NCBI GenBank assembly: GCA_021234155.1
Contig: JAJEKV010000095.1
Location: forward strand, 3,174,621-3,238,620
DNA length: 64,000 bases
Reading direction: 5' to 3'
Origin: Isoetes taiwanensis
Lineage: Eukaryota; Streptophyta; Lycopodiopsida; Isoetales; Isoetaceae
This document shows, one piece after another, positions 11,516-25,700 of this stretch; within the stretch, counting starts at the first letter, position 1; each line of letters begins with the position of its first letter. The notes beneath the pieces are model-generated. The model was given only the letters and a program-made list of their open reading frames with translations, was not told where the DNA came from and made no database searches. Both the position numbers and the translations under genes were made by a program.

Positions 11516-12087
11516 AGGATTTTTTTTTTTTTTTGCCAAATAAAAACCCTAACCTAACCCTACATCCACGTTATAAGTGGATCCATCGATAAAGTTCTTT
11601 GTTATTCTTATTTTTTTGAGTGTTCTTCCTATCTTGCTATAATGGTCGTGGGTTGAAGACCACCACCTTATGATATGTTCCTTCTAGCGGTAATCCTCCT
11701 CCTCCAAGGGAAGACAACTCCGGCAACCCCCAGCTTCTCCGAGAACCCTCCCTTCACCATCGTGGCAAAGATGGTGAAAAGACTTCGATTGCACTAACAT
11801 CACGGCGTTCCATGCGGGGAGCGGAGGGTAGAATGGCTCAAGGCCAAACAAAAGAAAGCGACATTAATGGTGGGATAATGATGCAAATGGTTGCATCAAA
11901 GCATCGCGATCCTCGGGATGGACATAAGTAATGTATAAGCTTTTTTTTATGAATGGAAACAATAAGTTTTTATCTATTTGTGTTGTCGTTGTATAAGCTT
12001 ATTTTATGAATGGGAACAATCGGTATTTTTATTTATTTGTGTTATTTGTATTGTATGTTGTTTACGTTTATGTTAAACAATCCACGG

Positions 12088-12275
12088 TTAGTCGTTTAAG
12101 CGGCGTTATGATCATTTGGCGTCGTTAAGCGGCGTCATAATCATCGGCGTGGCATATGAGGGGGCATCGGTGGCGCAAAGGCGATGTGGCATGCCTAGGT
12201 GTCGGAGGCGGCGTCGGCTTGGCGTCGTTAAGCGGCGTCACCACCTGAGGCGTCGATAAGCGGCGTCAAATATGG
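12088..12275 (+). repeat. Internal array of the CACTA subterminal motif
   Basis: At least four units of the type GTCGTTAAGCGGCGT within about 190 bp, over 1 kb inside the left terminus. Such motifs normally sit only in the terminal few hundred bases, so this may mark an older nested end or a promoter of the transposase gene. Confidence 0.65.
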
Positions 12276-15200
12276 CGGGAACCCGACTTTCTTCGGGTTA
12301 TTTACTTGTTATTTTCACTTTCGTTTGTTTTGGATTTTTGCGGGCGTGGGTCTTCATAAGGTAAGATCTGCTGCTTTAATCTTTGTGTTAGAGTTAAACA
12401 CCTCCAAATGCTAATAGATTAGAAGATTGAATCTTGAAAGTATGTTAAAACTTGAGGGATGCATGATCAAAGATCTTGGTCGGTTCCATCGAATGGATGG
12501 AAGACTAAATGTATCGGGTTTATGCACCTCGAGCGAAGTTTCAATCTTCATAGATTACAAAAGATTTGAAAGGTTGCGTGAATATAAAGGTCTTGGTGCG
12601 ACTCCATTTCAAATGGAAGGACTAGATGTATCGGGTTGGGCACCCTTCAATCAAATGCTTTCTAAATATCATAAGCGTTGTATGAATCGAGATCTTAAGA
12701 ATAAACATTTGATAAAATCATGAAAAAAACATGGATATTTATAATTATTATATTATTACATGGTTTTTATTAATATTTTTATTGTTTACTAGAAAAACAA
12801 CATGAATGACGTCGGAAGGAATTTGAGCGTAAAAGTGAAAGACTTTGAGAAAGTTACATGGCGACTAGCAAGAATGTTACCCCAACAATTGCCACAAATA
12901 GTCAATTAGACCCGGTGGACCTAGTCTTCCTAGAATTTTGGGGTGGTGTGCATGAAATGAATCGTAGATGTATGTACCATAAACATGTTTTGAATGATTA
13001 GTTAACTTTATATCTTGACTATTAGCTTGATTGCCCGGCGTTCTTTGGGCATAGGGTGGAAGCGTAAATGACATAGGAGAGTATATATTATACTCGGCAT
13101 GAATTCATACTTCACAAATTATAGTATTATAGTTTGCAATGAATTCTTACTTCACAAATGGAACCCAATTTCTTGGAGTAAGTAATGTGTTAACATTTTC
13201 TTTCTTTCTTTGTTTGAATCCTTCCACGGTTAGTTGTTATAATTTTGATCAATAGTGGTACATGACCTCATGAGAATCTTTTGAAATATATATTTGCAAA
13301 CCAATGGCGAGCATGATGTGAAAACATTCCCTTGCTAATGTTTATCTGTCATCAAAACTACTTTGCCTTCTTAGATTGCACATGATAGAAGAAAAGAAGA
13401 ATGGAGTTTTAGCCTTCCTTGCAAAGAATAAGGCTACAACAGAATGGGGTGCATTGGAAAAATGATGTTTCTTGTTCTCGAGTTTGAATTTTCATGAGAG
13501 CTCCTCGGGACCATGATGCATAAAAAATCTTCAATAATCAAGCGTAAATTGCATATACAAAGGTTTATATGCGAGACCATGTCCTATCAAATTTGTATCT
13601 GTATACTTAATAATTTGCACGACTCCAATAGTTTCTTTTTCAAATTGAACTTCAAGTCAAATTCTATTTGCACTTTCTAAGTTTTTCTTATTCAATATAG
13701 TGGGTTGTGAAATGCCCAAGGTCATGGATGTGAAACCCGAATTTATTAAAAAGAAAATTGTATCTCCATTTATGCTCTTCGGTATCTTCAAATGGCTATT
13801 TCTTCTTGCATATAGTAGCAACTCAAGCATATAGTGGCAACTCAAAGCATAATTTGACATCAGGCACAACAAAGTACAATTGTTGCCACTATTGTTGCTA
13901 TACTATTCTTTGCATACATTTGCCTTTCTTCTTCAAAAGCTTGGCCACACAAGCTGTGGTGTTTTATAGAAGAAAATAGTTTCCCATTGTATTATGTTTA
14001 GTTGGCAGCTTCTTTAAATAACCGTTTCACCGGGGATCACTTGGTGCATTTTTTAAAGTTCCTACACCTGCAAAACAATGTGGAAGGCGAGAAAATAGAA
14101 CATTCTAGAAATGGTTCTTGTGATTAAGCAGAACCTACTAACTTGCACACATGAGATACAAAGGCATAACTGCCAAGATAAATTATTGTGGAGCCATGTT
14201 TAAATTATCTTTGCTTGGATGTAGAAAATGCAAAAGAATTGTCATTGTGGCATTGCCACCAGCTAATAGCTATTTGATAGAGGAATGTGTAAATGGGGAT
14301 CGAGCATACCTTGAAAGAAAGCTTTTCTTTTGCAAAGAATAAGGCTATAATATAATGGCTGCAATGGCTTCATAAACCGGTTATTTGTGCACATCACGGC
14401 AATCATCTTGTTCCATGATGGCACATCGTGCAAAGGCACGATTTGAAAGCGGCGTCATCCGCCTCTCGTATTTGAGAAACATATCAACTTACAAACTTAA
14501 GACTAATGGCTCAAGCATTATGGTACTTTCATAACATATACATATACATGGATCAGCTTACCATGTAAAGGTGAAGGTCCAATCGCATTCAAGATACAAC
14601 ATGATGTATTGATTACGAGGAAGCTTCAGGAAGACAAAACAGGTCTTTCTATTCATATTGTTGATTCTAAAACCAAAAGACATAAAACTTCGGTCCTCAC
14701 AGCGTGGGGCATACCTAAGCTAAGCAAATTATGACTACCAAAGCTATGAATGGACCAACTCATACACAAAAGATGATAATGGCATAAAAAAAGATGCAAC
14801 ATTTCTGAAAAAATTATTTGCAAAGCGGAAGAAAGCTTATAATTAAAAACATTTTTAAATGTTTCTCTTACGGAACAATGTGGAGAGGCTCGAGGCTCTG
14901 TTTCAAAAGGAAGAGGTGTGCAAACATGAGAAGAAGTATCATTACCTCTGTAAATAGAAGTTCGAGAAAGATGCCTAACATCAACGAAGCTGGGATTCTG
15001 GTTCTTGGGACGACCATCTAGCGAGTTGGACCCACATAAGTTCTTGCGATATCACGGATCATGGAGAAGCATACTTATTGTGTAGCGTGATCAAGGAGAA
15101 GAATACTTATTGTGTAGCATGCTCTGGAACCAAAAAGAAAAAGGTGTACCACGCCCGACTTTTGAGACATTATACGCGCTCTACTCGAGCGGCTTTTGAT

Positions 15201-16611
15201 CGATGAAGCGGCTTGAAGGAAAATAGATGTAAATTTGCACATTATCGCGTCAAAATCATATGCTTGTTCTTCAAGACTTTGAACCATGTTCGAGTTTGAA
15301 CTCCAAGATATAGCCACACCCTAGCTGTCGGATTCGAGGAAACAAAAAGCGGCAGCTCTGCTATTACATATGGCGGAAGGATCTTGAAGAGGGGGAGCCG
15401 CGATCTATTTGGGCTCGGGCTTCTTACCGATCTACTAATTTTTCGCCAACATCAACCTCAAAATAAATATCGTCGTTCTTGGCTGACCATCTTTTCGATG
15501 GTGGCCATAGCCCGCGAGAACTTCGAGCTCATGCTTGGAACCCTATAATACATCTTCGTTTTTGCCCAAATTTTGCTTTCGTAGAATGAGGATCAAATAA
15601 TGGTAGAGACCTCGAAGGTCGCGATGGCGCCCTCGCTAACCCTAGCCAAAAAAAACCCAAGTTATTTTTAAGGATATGGCGTGGCATCATCTCCTCCATT
15701 GGCTTGATCAAATGCGGATCGTCAAATTAAAATTTGGGGTCAACACTTACACAATAACATTATAATATAAGATGTTACTTTTTTTGCGGTTGTACTTGTG
15801 AGGCGGTTATATTGCAATTGTTCGATGTGCAAAGGACAAATAAAGCGGATGAGAAAAGGCGTCCTCGACCATGTTGAAATATGGTGAATGCGGAGCAAAT
15901 CCGGTGCTCGGGCCACATGTGGGGTATTCAGCGAGGTATAATAATACGAATCTTATGAGCGATAATCAACTACTCTCATGTACTTGAATCGATGTCTTAA
16001 CTTAGTTTGCTTGTATTTTGTTAGGAAGAAATTGAGAATGAAGTGAGCTTCGAAGCGATTATATAGATTTTTGGGGTTATGTTGTCATTGGAAGTAGATG
16101 ATGTTGATACTATGAATCGTTCATAGAAAACCCCAAACAAAAGCCATCAACTTCCTCAAAAGGTATCCCATTACATTGATAGAACTTCGTCGTGCAATGG
16201 TGGATTTGCCAAGATTGGAGGAATGACAATGTTCATCAAAATTGGAATGTACTAGATCATGTGAAGAAAATAATCTTCCACCTTCACTAGTCCATTTGGT
16301 CCAGCCCTTCTGAGATAAAGATCGTAAGAAATTCAATGCATGGCCTAGAGGCAAGCCAATTATTTATGGGGGAGCAATTTACATATTGGGGTAGAAGCGA
16401 TTACATGATTAAAATAATTGGTCCCGGTCTTTGGCTTTGGGATTATATATTATGACTAGTGTGAAAGTCAAAGATGAATACAGCCCATTTCCTTTAATGC
16501 CATATGTAGGTCTGAATATAACTTCGGACACTTGGCATAAATTGAGTAAAGCATCGATTGGCGCATGCTCATCTATGGCCTAAATTCAAATGCACGAACA
16601 ATATCAAGCCC
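12276..16611. other. CACTA interior without a recognised gene
   Basis: Only short open frames. At 12427-12723 a 98-codon frame contains an internal duplication of about 125 bp (both halves include AAATGTATCGGGTT or AGATGTATCGGGTT), so it is more likely repeat than gene. A 40-bp tandem (TACTTATTGTGTAGC) occurs at 15070-15120. The phrase TGCAAAGAATAAGGCTA appears at 13420 and 14330. No protein family was recognised. Confidence 0.4.
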
Positions 16612-16873
16612 GGTGACTCTCACTTAAGCTTCACATATATTGATGGTCGTCCTGGGTTGCATGGAAACCTTCTTGCTTTTATTAATAGCTCTATCGAGAA
16701 TCACTGAAGCTACCAATTGTGAATTTGTCGAGGGCAAACAAAGACCAAGAAGATTTTTTAGCCGTAAAATTGGCCGGAGATATATCATGGTTTATGCTAT
16801 AAAAACTTTGTGTATTGGTGATGAATTGTTCATTGAATATGAATACGGTAGACCAATACAGGAGGTCCTTTGA
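16612..16873 (+). pseudogene. SET-domain (protein lysine methyltransferase) C-terminal fragment
   Basis: Reads YIDGRPGLHGNLLAFINSS, then after a frame change ATNCEFVE, then YIMVYAIKTLCIGDELFIEYEYGR. This is the SET C-terminal order: GNxxRFINHS core, NCxF, then AxxxIxxGxELxxDYxY. The asparagine of FIN is present but the usual His in NHS is Ser (INSS), and one frameshift separates the halves. The N-terminal SET half, pre-SET and post-SET cysteines are not visible. It lies about 0.5 kb upstream of the transposase remnant on the same strand. It was probably captured from a host histone methyltransferase gene. The SET class cannot be assigned. Confidence 0.7.
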
Positions 16874-16916
16874 TGATGTACTCAAATTACTCATATAATT
16901 TTTGTCGGAATGCACC

Positions 16917-16960
16917 ATTTTTCTTCTTCTTCTTGAATTCTTCTTCTTCTTCTCTTGGAA
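16917..16960. repeat. TTC microsatellite
   Basis: Short run of TTCTTCTTC units with interruptions, directly after the SET fragment. Confidence 0.8.
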
Positions 16961-17199
16961 TGAGATTGCACATATTGAAGATAAATGTGTATTATATCTT
17001 CAATATATGCTTTGATTATGACATAAAATTTTATATTTAGATTCGTTATTAAATGCTTAAAATTTAACAAACGGGCTCTCAATGTATGTATCAATCACAT
17101 ATATTTCCGTTTAATCGGCGTGCGCGGGGTAGGCAAGTGGATATAAGACCACATCAAAGCGTCTTGAATTGGCGACATCAAAAGTCATTGCGGATAGCG

Positions 17200-19100
17200 A
17201 AATTAGAATACATTAAGCGGTATATGGTACAAACATGGGCACAAGCATAATGAAAATTACAATGATGAAGATGAGCGGGAATCACGATGATGAAGATGAT
17301 GACAATGCCCCTATGGGCGACTTCATGGAAGTTGAGGAACCCATATGAGACATGTTAGATGCATTTGGCCCAATCTTCGACAGCGACCTAGATGGCGATA
17401 TAAATACTCCCTAGCGATGGTCATGAAGATCCGCGTTTTATTGGAGGAGGCGCATAAAGCATTATATCAGTGCAAGCATATCTAGATTGGCGACATCTTT
17501 ATTGATATTAAACCTTCAAGCCAAATTCAAATGGAGCAATGCGGTATTACGGCTTTGTTAGAGTAAGTACAATTGCAATCACTTGACTTATTGAATTTGT
17601 AGTTGAATGTATCGTAAAGGTCTATTTTATACGAGGTTATTGCAAGAGAAAATACTCCCACAAAGGGAACACTATGCCCAAAAGTCGCACTAAAATAAAA
17701 AATATATTGGCGACCTCTTGGTTTTAGGCTACCATAAGATTCACGCTTGTCCAAATGATTGCATGGTATATTATCAGGATGACATCTACAAGAACGAGAA
17801 ACATGCCCTAAATGTGGTGCCTCTAGGTACAATCACGGATGCCAAAGGGAAAGATCGTCAGATGAAGGTGGTTCGCTACTTTCCATTGATCCCTCGCATA
17901 AGGCTATTGTTTTGATGTGAATCTCTAACCCAGCTCATGGGTTGGTGTGCGCTAATCGTCAGTGACAATGTACTCAGCGTGGTTAGTGACTGCAAGCAAT
18001 GGAAGCATATTGATGAAACATGGCGGAATTTGGAAGAGACCCGCGAAATCTCAGTTAGGGTTGGTAGCGGATGGGTGTTAATCCTTATGGGCGTCAATCG
18101 GCCAGCGTGGTCAACTTGGCGATGGTGTTGATCAACTATAATTTACCACCGTGGTTACTCATGAAGACTAGCCATTTAATGGTAGTACTATTAGTTCGAG
18201 GACCGAAGAAGCGGGAAAGTCTAGATCCATATCTGAAAATAGTTATTGATGAGCTTTTGACATTGTGGGTGAAGGTATTGAAGTTCACGATGTCTCAAGA
18301 GAACCGTCTTTGAGCGAAGATTTACCTTGAGAGCAATCTTAATGTGGACAACGGCGATTGGCTGGTTTGTATGAACTCTACGGACTCCAATTAATGCGGA
18401 TATGCGGCATGTCACTTGTGTGGGTTTGAGCAGTTGAACTCTCGCGGTCAGCGGCATTGCACAAAAATGTCTATGCAAACTTCAAGAGATATCGCCAATG
18501 GAAAATGTCGACCCCGATCACGTGGGTCCAAAGAGAAAAACATTGCACTGAAGAGCCTCCCAAAAGGTTGACAATGAGAGATTGGGGTAACATGTGGGAT
18601 GCCGCTGAAGGAAATAAGGTTAAGGGAATGAAGTGGAAAGCATCCTTCTTCCTTCTACCCTATTGGACAGAATTGAAGATCCATCATCTTCTTGATCCCA
18701 TGCACATCTTTAAAAGCGTTTGGCGTCTATTTGGAAGCATATCACCGGACGTAAGGACCGAGATCACGCGAGAAGATCTACAAGAAGCTGGATCAAAATC
18801 TAAAGCATGGTTAAATGTCGAAGAAGGAATAAGGCCACAAGTGGATTGGATCGTGCCTAGAAAATGTATGAAACCCGTTCGAGAAGCGATCAAGGCAATA
18901 AAAAGACTCCGACGGGGATATATGCATTCGTTAGCGTAATTGTTTCTCTAGCGAAGGGGAGTTAAGCGGGTTGAAATCTCATGATTGGCATAAGATGTTG
19001 CGGTTTGTTATGCCTATTGTTGTTAGGGTCGCGTCTGCGCCCGTAGACGGTCCACTACATGCAATATGTCTCCTATCGAGTTTTCGAGGTTAAATGCAGT
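17200..19100 (+). pseudogene. CACTA transposase (Tnp2/TnpD family), decayed
   Basis: Successive family signatures appear in order but in different frames. TWYKHGHKHNE and an acidic region lie near 17230-17390; GYHKIHACPNDCMVYY at 17727-17774; PLIPRIRLLF at 17884-17913. LPPWLLMKTSHLMVVLLVRGPK then DPYLKIVIDELLTLW follow at about 18144-18270. ASFFLLPYWTELKIHHLLDPMHIFKSV appears near 18640-18720; GLKSHDWHKM, the conserved GLKSHDxH signature, at about 18968-18997. These are the hallmarks of the DNA-binding and cutting subunit of CACTA transposases. The longest open piece is 18457-18939 (160 codons). Frameshifts or introns separate the pieces, so activity cannot be judged. The gene lies in the element's left third. 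Confidence 0.88.
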
Positions 19101-22100
19101 TTAGAAAACACTTTCGATCTTTGAACTCTCCTTAACTTTTTCTTTCTTAAATGATATTTAGATGGATTACAAGGAAGGAGATCTGCAAACAAATGAAATT
19201 GCGGACATCACGAACTAAGGTCGTTGAGGCATGTTGTATGCTAGAAAGAATTCCCAACAAGTTTTACGGACATACAAACTCACTTACTAGTGCATTTTAG
19301 TGGGCCAGTAGTGCTTGCGAGGCACAACAAATCCTAGATGGATGTTTTTATAGAAGCGGCTTTACGAAGGTCCTCAAGGACTTAGTGCGTCGAGAAGAGC
19401 AAGGCGAGGAGGGTTGCATGGTAGGGGTTGGATTATACGAGAGTCATTATTCTATGTCCAGGAGTTCTTGGCGATCTACACCCCAATGCTCCCGATTATG
19501 GACCCGATGAAGACACTCCAACTATAATTGGAGAAGTTCGAAGGAAGACCACGAGAAGAAATTGTTCACACTAGAAGAGCGAGGCAAAAGTCAATAAGTT
19601 TCTCATCTACAACTCCACTCCCATGGAAAAATGGATAAAAAATATGAGGAAGAAAAAATAAAAGAGATGAGGAGAGAAAGGCGCTATCGACAAAGAATGC
19701 GCAAACAACCACTTCAGGATCATCTAGGGGTCTGCCAAGTGAGATAAACAATAAATGGCTGCTCGAACAACTAGAGATGGCAAAGACAGCGTGTGAACAT
19801 GTTTCTAGCGAAGAATTTGCATATGCTAAAGGCGTGTCACTATTTGTAAGTGCAACTTAATAGCATATAATTCCACGAGTTTCGTTCGTTATTTTGAACA
19901 TTTGTTCCTTTACTTTGTAGTATAATTCATATGCATCAATATGGTCTTACGGTGCTCACTTTCGGCGACAAGTGTGGATCATGGCCGCGCACTTATGATT
20001 GTGGTATATCAGCAAAGTTTAAATGCAGGTTTGCGGTGGTAGTCTGGAACCCAAACCCAATCGAGGGCAATGTTGGAATGGATTGGTACTATAAAGACTA
20101 TCATGGAGGTTGATGTCGGTAGTGCATTCAAAACAATGTTGTTTGATGCGAATGGTTTGATCTTGTGTGTCTTGGTGCTCATGCCACGATCATAATAAAG
20201 ATGCGAGTGGCTTTTGTATTCACTAGATTCAACTTCGTCGGTATCGTGGTCAAGACACACTTTCGTGAGGGTTGAGCAATGTGAATAAGTATGTTTACTT
20301 GGATGCAATAAAATTTATATATGTCATTAACAAAGGAACTAATGTAATAGAGGTTTTGTAGGTCACCTTCGTTCGGATCCTTTGCAAGATCGGTGGTGGT
20401 TCGTAGTTCCATGTAAAGGCTCGCTCCGCATATTTGAAGGTGAAGAAAGAGATGGCGGTCGAATAGGGAGGTTGGGGGTTGGGGCGGACTATTGTCATGA
20501 TAGAAGACTACCATCGATTGAACCTTCATTACTTTATTATGATTATTATATTTTCTTCCCACATATGAATAAGAAAATACTTTGGCATGCGAATTTGTGT
20601 ATACTACAAACCATATTAGGCAACATTAGTATTGCAACTTGAAGTTATCATAGACATTTATGCCAAGTTAATTGGCATCCTAGTATAGACCTATGGCTTG
20701 CAAGGCGCCCGTCGGGGCAGTTCTACATACTGATTGAGTACCGCTTTTATGTTTAATTAATCATAAAATGTGAAGATTCCCTTCAAAATGCAAGATTCAT
20801 ATACAAAATCATATATGTATTCCTTCAAAATACAAAAGTCATATAAAAACCCATACACAATTCAAATACACAAAACAAAGTGGATGCGGTGCACATCTAG
20901 TGGTATATATCAGCATCGGTGTGATCCACTCAGCGAGGCTCGAAGGTGCTTTCGGCGGTGATTTCCTCCACCCCGTCGAGAACAAGCCTCGAGAAGCATG
21001 GAATCAAGCCCTCGGTGTGGTGTCTGTTTCCCCAAAGGAATTCGTATGCGAGCACTTCCCATGCCACTGGTTGGTGCAGTGCAACTTTTGAAAGTAGGGC
21101 TTGACAAATGTTTCCCTTCCCAAGGCCCTATCCTCTAGCATACGGGCCAAGCACAACGAAGCTCACCATGCATTTCTTGGGCACTTTCGAGCACGGCGTA
21201 TTGAGGAAGGTTCGCCTCCCGATAATCGCGGCGAGGTCTTTCTTACCCTATCCGCGCCGACTTTGTCATGGCTTGCTTGAACTCCGGCCTTTCTTGGGTT
21301 AGGTTTCGTCTCTAGCCACTTTCGATTTGGAAGGCGATTCAGGGTGCTCAGCGGCGCCTACCTACGGCCTGCAGTGCGGCATCAGCGGGCATGCATCGGG
21401 GAAGCGGCCATGGCGGATGTAGGTGAGGAGCTCGAAGCCGGAGGAGGAGGAGGAAAATTTGGAGGCGGGGGCGAGAGGGCCAGGCGGAGAATTTGGAGGA
21501 CTAATAGGGCAATATATATGGCATCTCGGCCTCTGAAAACAAAACAAATTTAAATGCGGCGTCGTTATAGCCCGAAAGCGTCGTTATAGGCGTCGTTAAG
21601 CGACCTTTAAGCGTCGTTAAGCGGCGTCTATCGTCTAAAAGCGGCGTCTCTGTTCTTTAAAGTCATCGGGCGGCTTTCATTTTTCCCATTTCTTTTATGA
21701 TTTGAGTATTGCGAGCGATCCACCGGATCCTAGTTTTTTTCATTCGCGATTATTGTGAGTTTTTTCTTTATTGCTTTTTGGGATACATGGCCATGGAAGG
21801 TATGCTTCGGCCTTGAACCAGATTGGGGAGGAGATGAGGATTCAAGAAGCGAGAGAGATATGGAACTGTCTTCACAAGTAAGGCTACACTCGTAGTTTAT
21901 ACACTTTATTGTATTTTATCTATTTTCTAATCTATAGCTTGGTGTAGGAGCCGTCGAGGGCATGAGAAGGAAGGGAATCCTCAAGTGAACCCCCTCCTCC
22001 CACTTTCGAAGATGAGGACTATGAAACAACGATCCATCGGATGAAAGTGTTAAAGAAGTATGTGATTGGTGAGAAGGCGACCAAATTGCTAGGAACCGAT

Positions 22101-22736
22101 TGAGCTGCCTAGCATGATGAGGGTGCTTCTTGAAAAGATGGTCGGGGTTTGGAAGCACCACAGGAAAACGGCATTAACATGATACTAAGCGTCGACATAT
22201 GCATGGTGACGCCCGGACATACTGACATGGAGCTATGGTTCAAAGGGGATGGACAAGTGGAGGACTTCCACGATAGAAACCATAAGCCAAGCTCGGGAGG
22301 AGTATCTTTGAATTGTTCAAGTGATCTTTTGTTCAATAAACCTATGTTTTGTACATTGTTATATTTTCTCTTGGGTACAATCTAGCATTGATACATATGC
22401 ATGAACATGATCCGAAGGATTCTTGAAGATATTTTGCATTCTTACATTTGGATATAAGCCTTCTTGATTCGATTTGCCATTTGAACCTGAGGTTTTCTGC
22501 GACATTTCGACTTGGATTTGGTAGAACCGGCTACGAGATTATTTGTGGTTTTGGACTCTCTGTAGCTCTTACAAATGGGACACTTCCATGTTCTAAATCT
22601 TTCAAATGCACATTCTTAGAAGTTTGTGATGGGCCGGTCGGCTTGGATTTTTCTCAACTTTGGTGATAGAAGCGACCACTAAATTTATGTTTCTTTGTGG
22701 CTTGAAGTCAAGCTGCATCTTCAAATCTTCCAAATC
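19101..22736. other. CACTA interior after the transposase, unassigned
   Basis: 19566-20110 may encode the extreme C-terminal part of the transposase (for example YGLTVLTFGD), but similarity is too weak to call. 20880-21560 and 21800-22340 hold short GC-richer frames without a recognised domain. 22470-22660 on the minus strand gives a short Cys-containing frame of unknown nature. Confidence 0.35.
21553..21662 (+). repeat. Internal array of the CACTA subterminal motif
   Basis: Five or more GCGTCGTTAnAGGCG-like units packed into about 110 bp between the transposase region and the satellite array. Confidence 0.65.
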
Positions 22737-25700
22737 AGCTCGGTTGCCCTGCATAGCGGGCTGCCCAAACGGTTCTAATGCTAACCCTTTGACCTAGACC
22801 TTCTCAAAAATTCGAAAAATTGGGCCGTGTCTTTGGAGATGAATTAGGGATCGGTGGCAAAAATCAGAATTTATTTTAGGTGCAATGCATTAATTATGAA
22901 TTTAATCGTGTGTTGCCCTTTGCAAAGCGCCCCCCGACTTCTAATTGCCACATCGGAGGAGGACGAGTCCAAACTCCGTTCCGTCGGTTCCCCTTGCTAT
23001 GCGTTCTCGTACGCGGCTTTCGACCCGCGTTCCAAGCTACCTTGAGACTAGGACTCGGCCCCAAAGCGTAAACCCTTCTAGAGCACGGCAACTCCACGGG
23101 GGTTTACGTTTGACCCCTCTCCTTGTCGGATTCGGTAGGGACCTAGCGGCGTGTCATGAAGTGGAGTTGGGGGGTGTTGGCCCGGAGGCGGACCCTAAAA
23201 TCCCTCAGGAGGCTGCTTTCCCCAAATTTCCTCTCCCTAAGGCCCAGGGGAAGAGCGGGCAACCTCCCTCTCAGGAACCCGCGATTTGGCTCTGCCAATG
23301 GACTCGAAGCGTTGACATTGCTGCGGAAACCAAGTTCCGTGGCCAAAGAGCCGGGACTTCGGCCCCAAAAAGGTAAACCCTTCTAGAGCACGGCAGCCCA
23401 CGGGGGTTTACGTTTGAGGCCCTCTCCTTGTCGGTCGGTAGGGACTTTGCGCCATGTCTTGAAGTGGAGTTGGGGTGTTGGCCTTGAGGCGGACACTAAA
23501 ATCCCCAGGAAGGCTGCTTGCCCCGAATTTCCTCTCCCCAAGGCCCCGGGGAAGGGCGGGCAACCTCCCCTCCCAGGAACCCTTGATTTGGCTCTGCCAA
23601 TGGACTCGAGAATGCCGACATTGCCACGGGGATCAAGTTAAAGTGGCGAGGAAGACCCGGGACTCGGCCCCAAAGCGTAAACCCTTCTAGAGCACGGCAG
23701 CCCGCGGGGTTTCACGTTTGGAGGCCCTCTCCTTGTCGATTCAGTAGGGACTTTGCGCCATGTCTTGAAGTGGAGTTGGGGTGTTGCCTGAGGCCTTGGA
23801 CACTAAAATCCCTCAGGAAGCTGCTTGCCCCGAATTTCCTCTCCCAAGGCCACGGGGAAGGGCCGGGCAACCCCCCCTCATCCGGAACCAGCGATTTGGC
23901 TCGCCAATGGACTGAGAATCGCAGGCATTGCCACAGGGGATCAAGTTAAAGTGGCGGAGGACCGAGGACTTCGGCCCCCAAAGCGTAAACCCTTCTAGAG
24001 CACGGCAGCCCACGGGGTTCACGTTTGGAGCCCTCTCCTTGTCGACATCAGTAGGGACCTTTGCGCCCGTGTCTTGAAGTGGAGTTGGGGTGTTGGCCTT
24101 GAGGCCGGACCCTAAAATCCCCCTCAGGGCTGCTTGCCCCAAATTTCCTCCCCAAGGCCACGGGGCCGGGGCCAGGCGACCTCCAGCTCTCGGAATGCGA
24201 TCTGACTCTGCCAATGGACTCGAGCGTCGACATTGCCACAGGGACCAAGTTACGTGGCGGAAGACCACCGAACTCAAGAAGCGCCAAAGTAGCTCACTTC
24301 CATCACACTTTCGTAGTCAATTGGCCTAGGATGTGCATGCGGGGATCTTGTCGTGGAGGCGTGAGTGTTTCCTTCTTCGCCAAAACCGGCCACCGTGTAA
24401 CTTGCTCCTAGGGTAATTTCGTCATTTCGGACGATTTGCATAGGGTCTATTTGCCATTCGGAGCATCCCGGTGCGAAACGACAAAGCAGTGTGTGGTTTC
24501 TACAAACCGAGCATCGGGGGGGCCAGCGGTTTGACAAGTTCTCGGACCGATCTGGAATCTTTTGGACCTTCGAAGAGGGGCCCTGAGCGGAGGATCAGCG
24601 GTCGGGATAGGGGCAGGAGCTCGGGAGGGTGGTCATTAAGCGTCGCGCCAGGGGGCCAGGCCGGGGAAAAGCTGCCTGGGGAACTTTTGGATCCGCCTCA
24701 CGGGGTCAGGAACTCTCCCCTCTTGTGGGGGGATCCCTGCAAGGTCCTGGCCTCGTTTGACTTGGGGAAGGGTGCGGCTCGGTTGCCACGCAAGCGGGCT
24801 GCCGGCCGTTCTATCACTAACCCTTTGACCTAGACCTTCTCGAAAATTCCGAAAATTGGGCGTGTCTTTGGGGAGATGAATTAGGGATCCGTGGCAAAAC
24901 CGAATTTATTTTTCGTGCAATGCATTAATTGCGAATTTACAAATGTCTTGCCATTTGCAAAAGCCCAGACTTCTACTTGCCACTCCGGGGAGGAGGAAAG
25001 GCCCAAACTCAGCTCCGTGGGTTCCCCTTGCTCGATTATTCACCGGCTGCGCTTTCGGCCAGTCCCAAGTTACCTTGAGACCGGGACTCGGCCCCAAAGC
25101 GTAAAACCCTTCTAGAGGCACGGCAGCCCACGGGGTTTTCGTTTGAGGCCCCTCTCCTTGTCGGTCGGTCGGGACCTTGCAGGTGTCTTGAAGTGGAGTT
25201 AGGGTGTTGGCCTTGAGTGGCGGACCCTAAAATCCCTCCGGGCTGCTTGCCCCAAATTTCCTCTCCCCAAAGGCCACAGGGGCCGGGCCAGGCGACCTCA
25301 GCTCTCAGGAATCAGCGATCGACTCGCCAATGGACTCGAGCGTCGACATTGCCACAGGGACCAAGTTAGTGGCGAGGACCACCCGAACTCCAAGAGCGCC
25401 AAAGTAGCTCACTTCCATCACACTCGTAGTCAATTGGCCTAGGATGTGCATGCGGGATCTTGTCGTGGAGGCGTGAGTGTTTCCTTCTTCGCTAAAAACC
25501 GGTAGTGTAACTTGCTCCCTAGGGTAATTTCTGCCATTCAGGACGATTTGGCGGGGTCTATTTGTCATTAGAGCATCCCGGTGCGACGACGGCAAAAAGT
25601 CGCGGTTTCTACAAAGGCCGACGCATCGGGGCCATGGCGGTTTGACAAGTTCTCGGACCCGATCTGGAATCTTTTGGACCTTCGAAGAGGGGCCCCTGAG

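Noticed and set aside
12427-12723. 98-codon gene in the CACTA interior
   Set aside because: The frame consists of an imperfect internal duplication, with no recognised domain or conserved copy.
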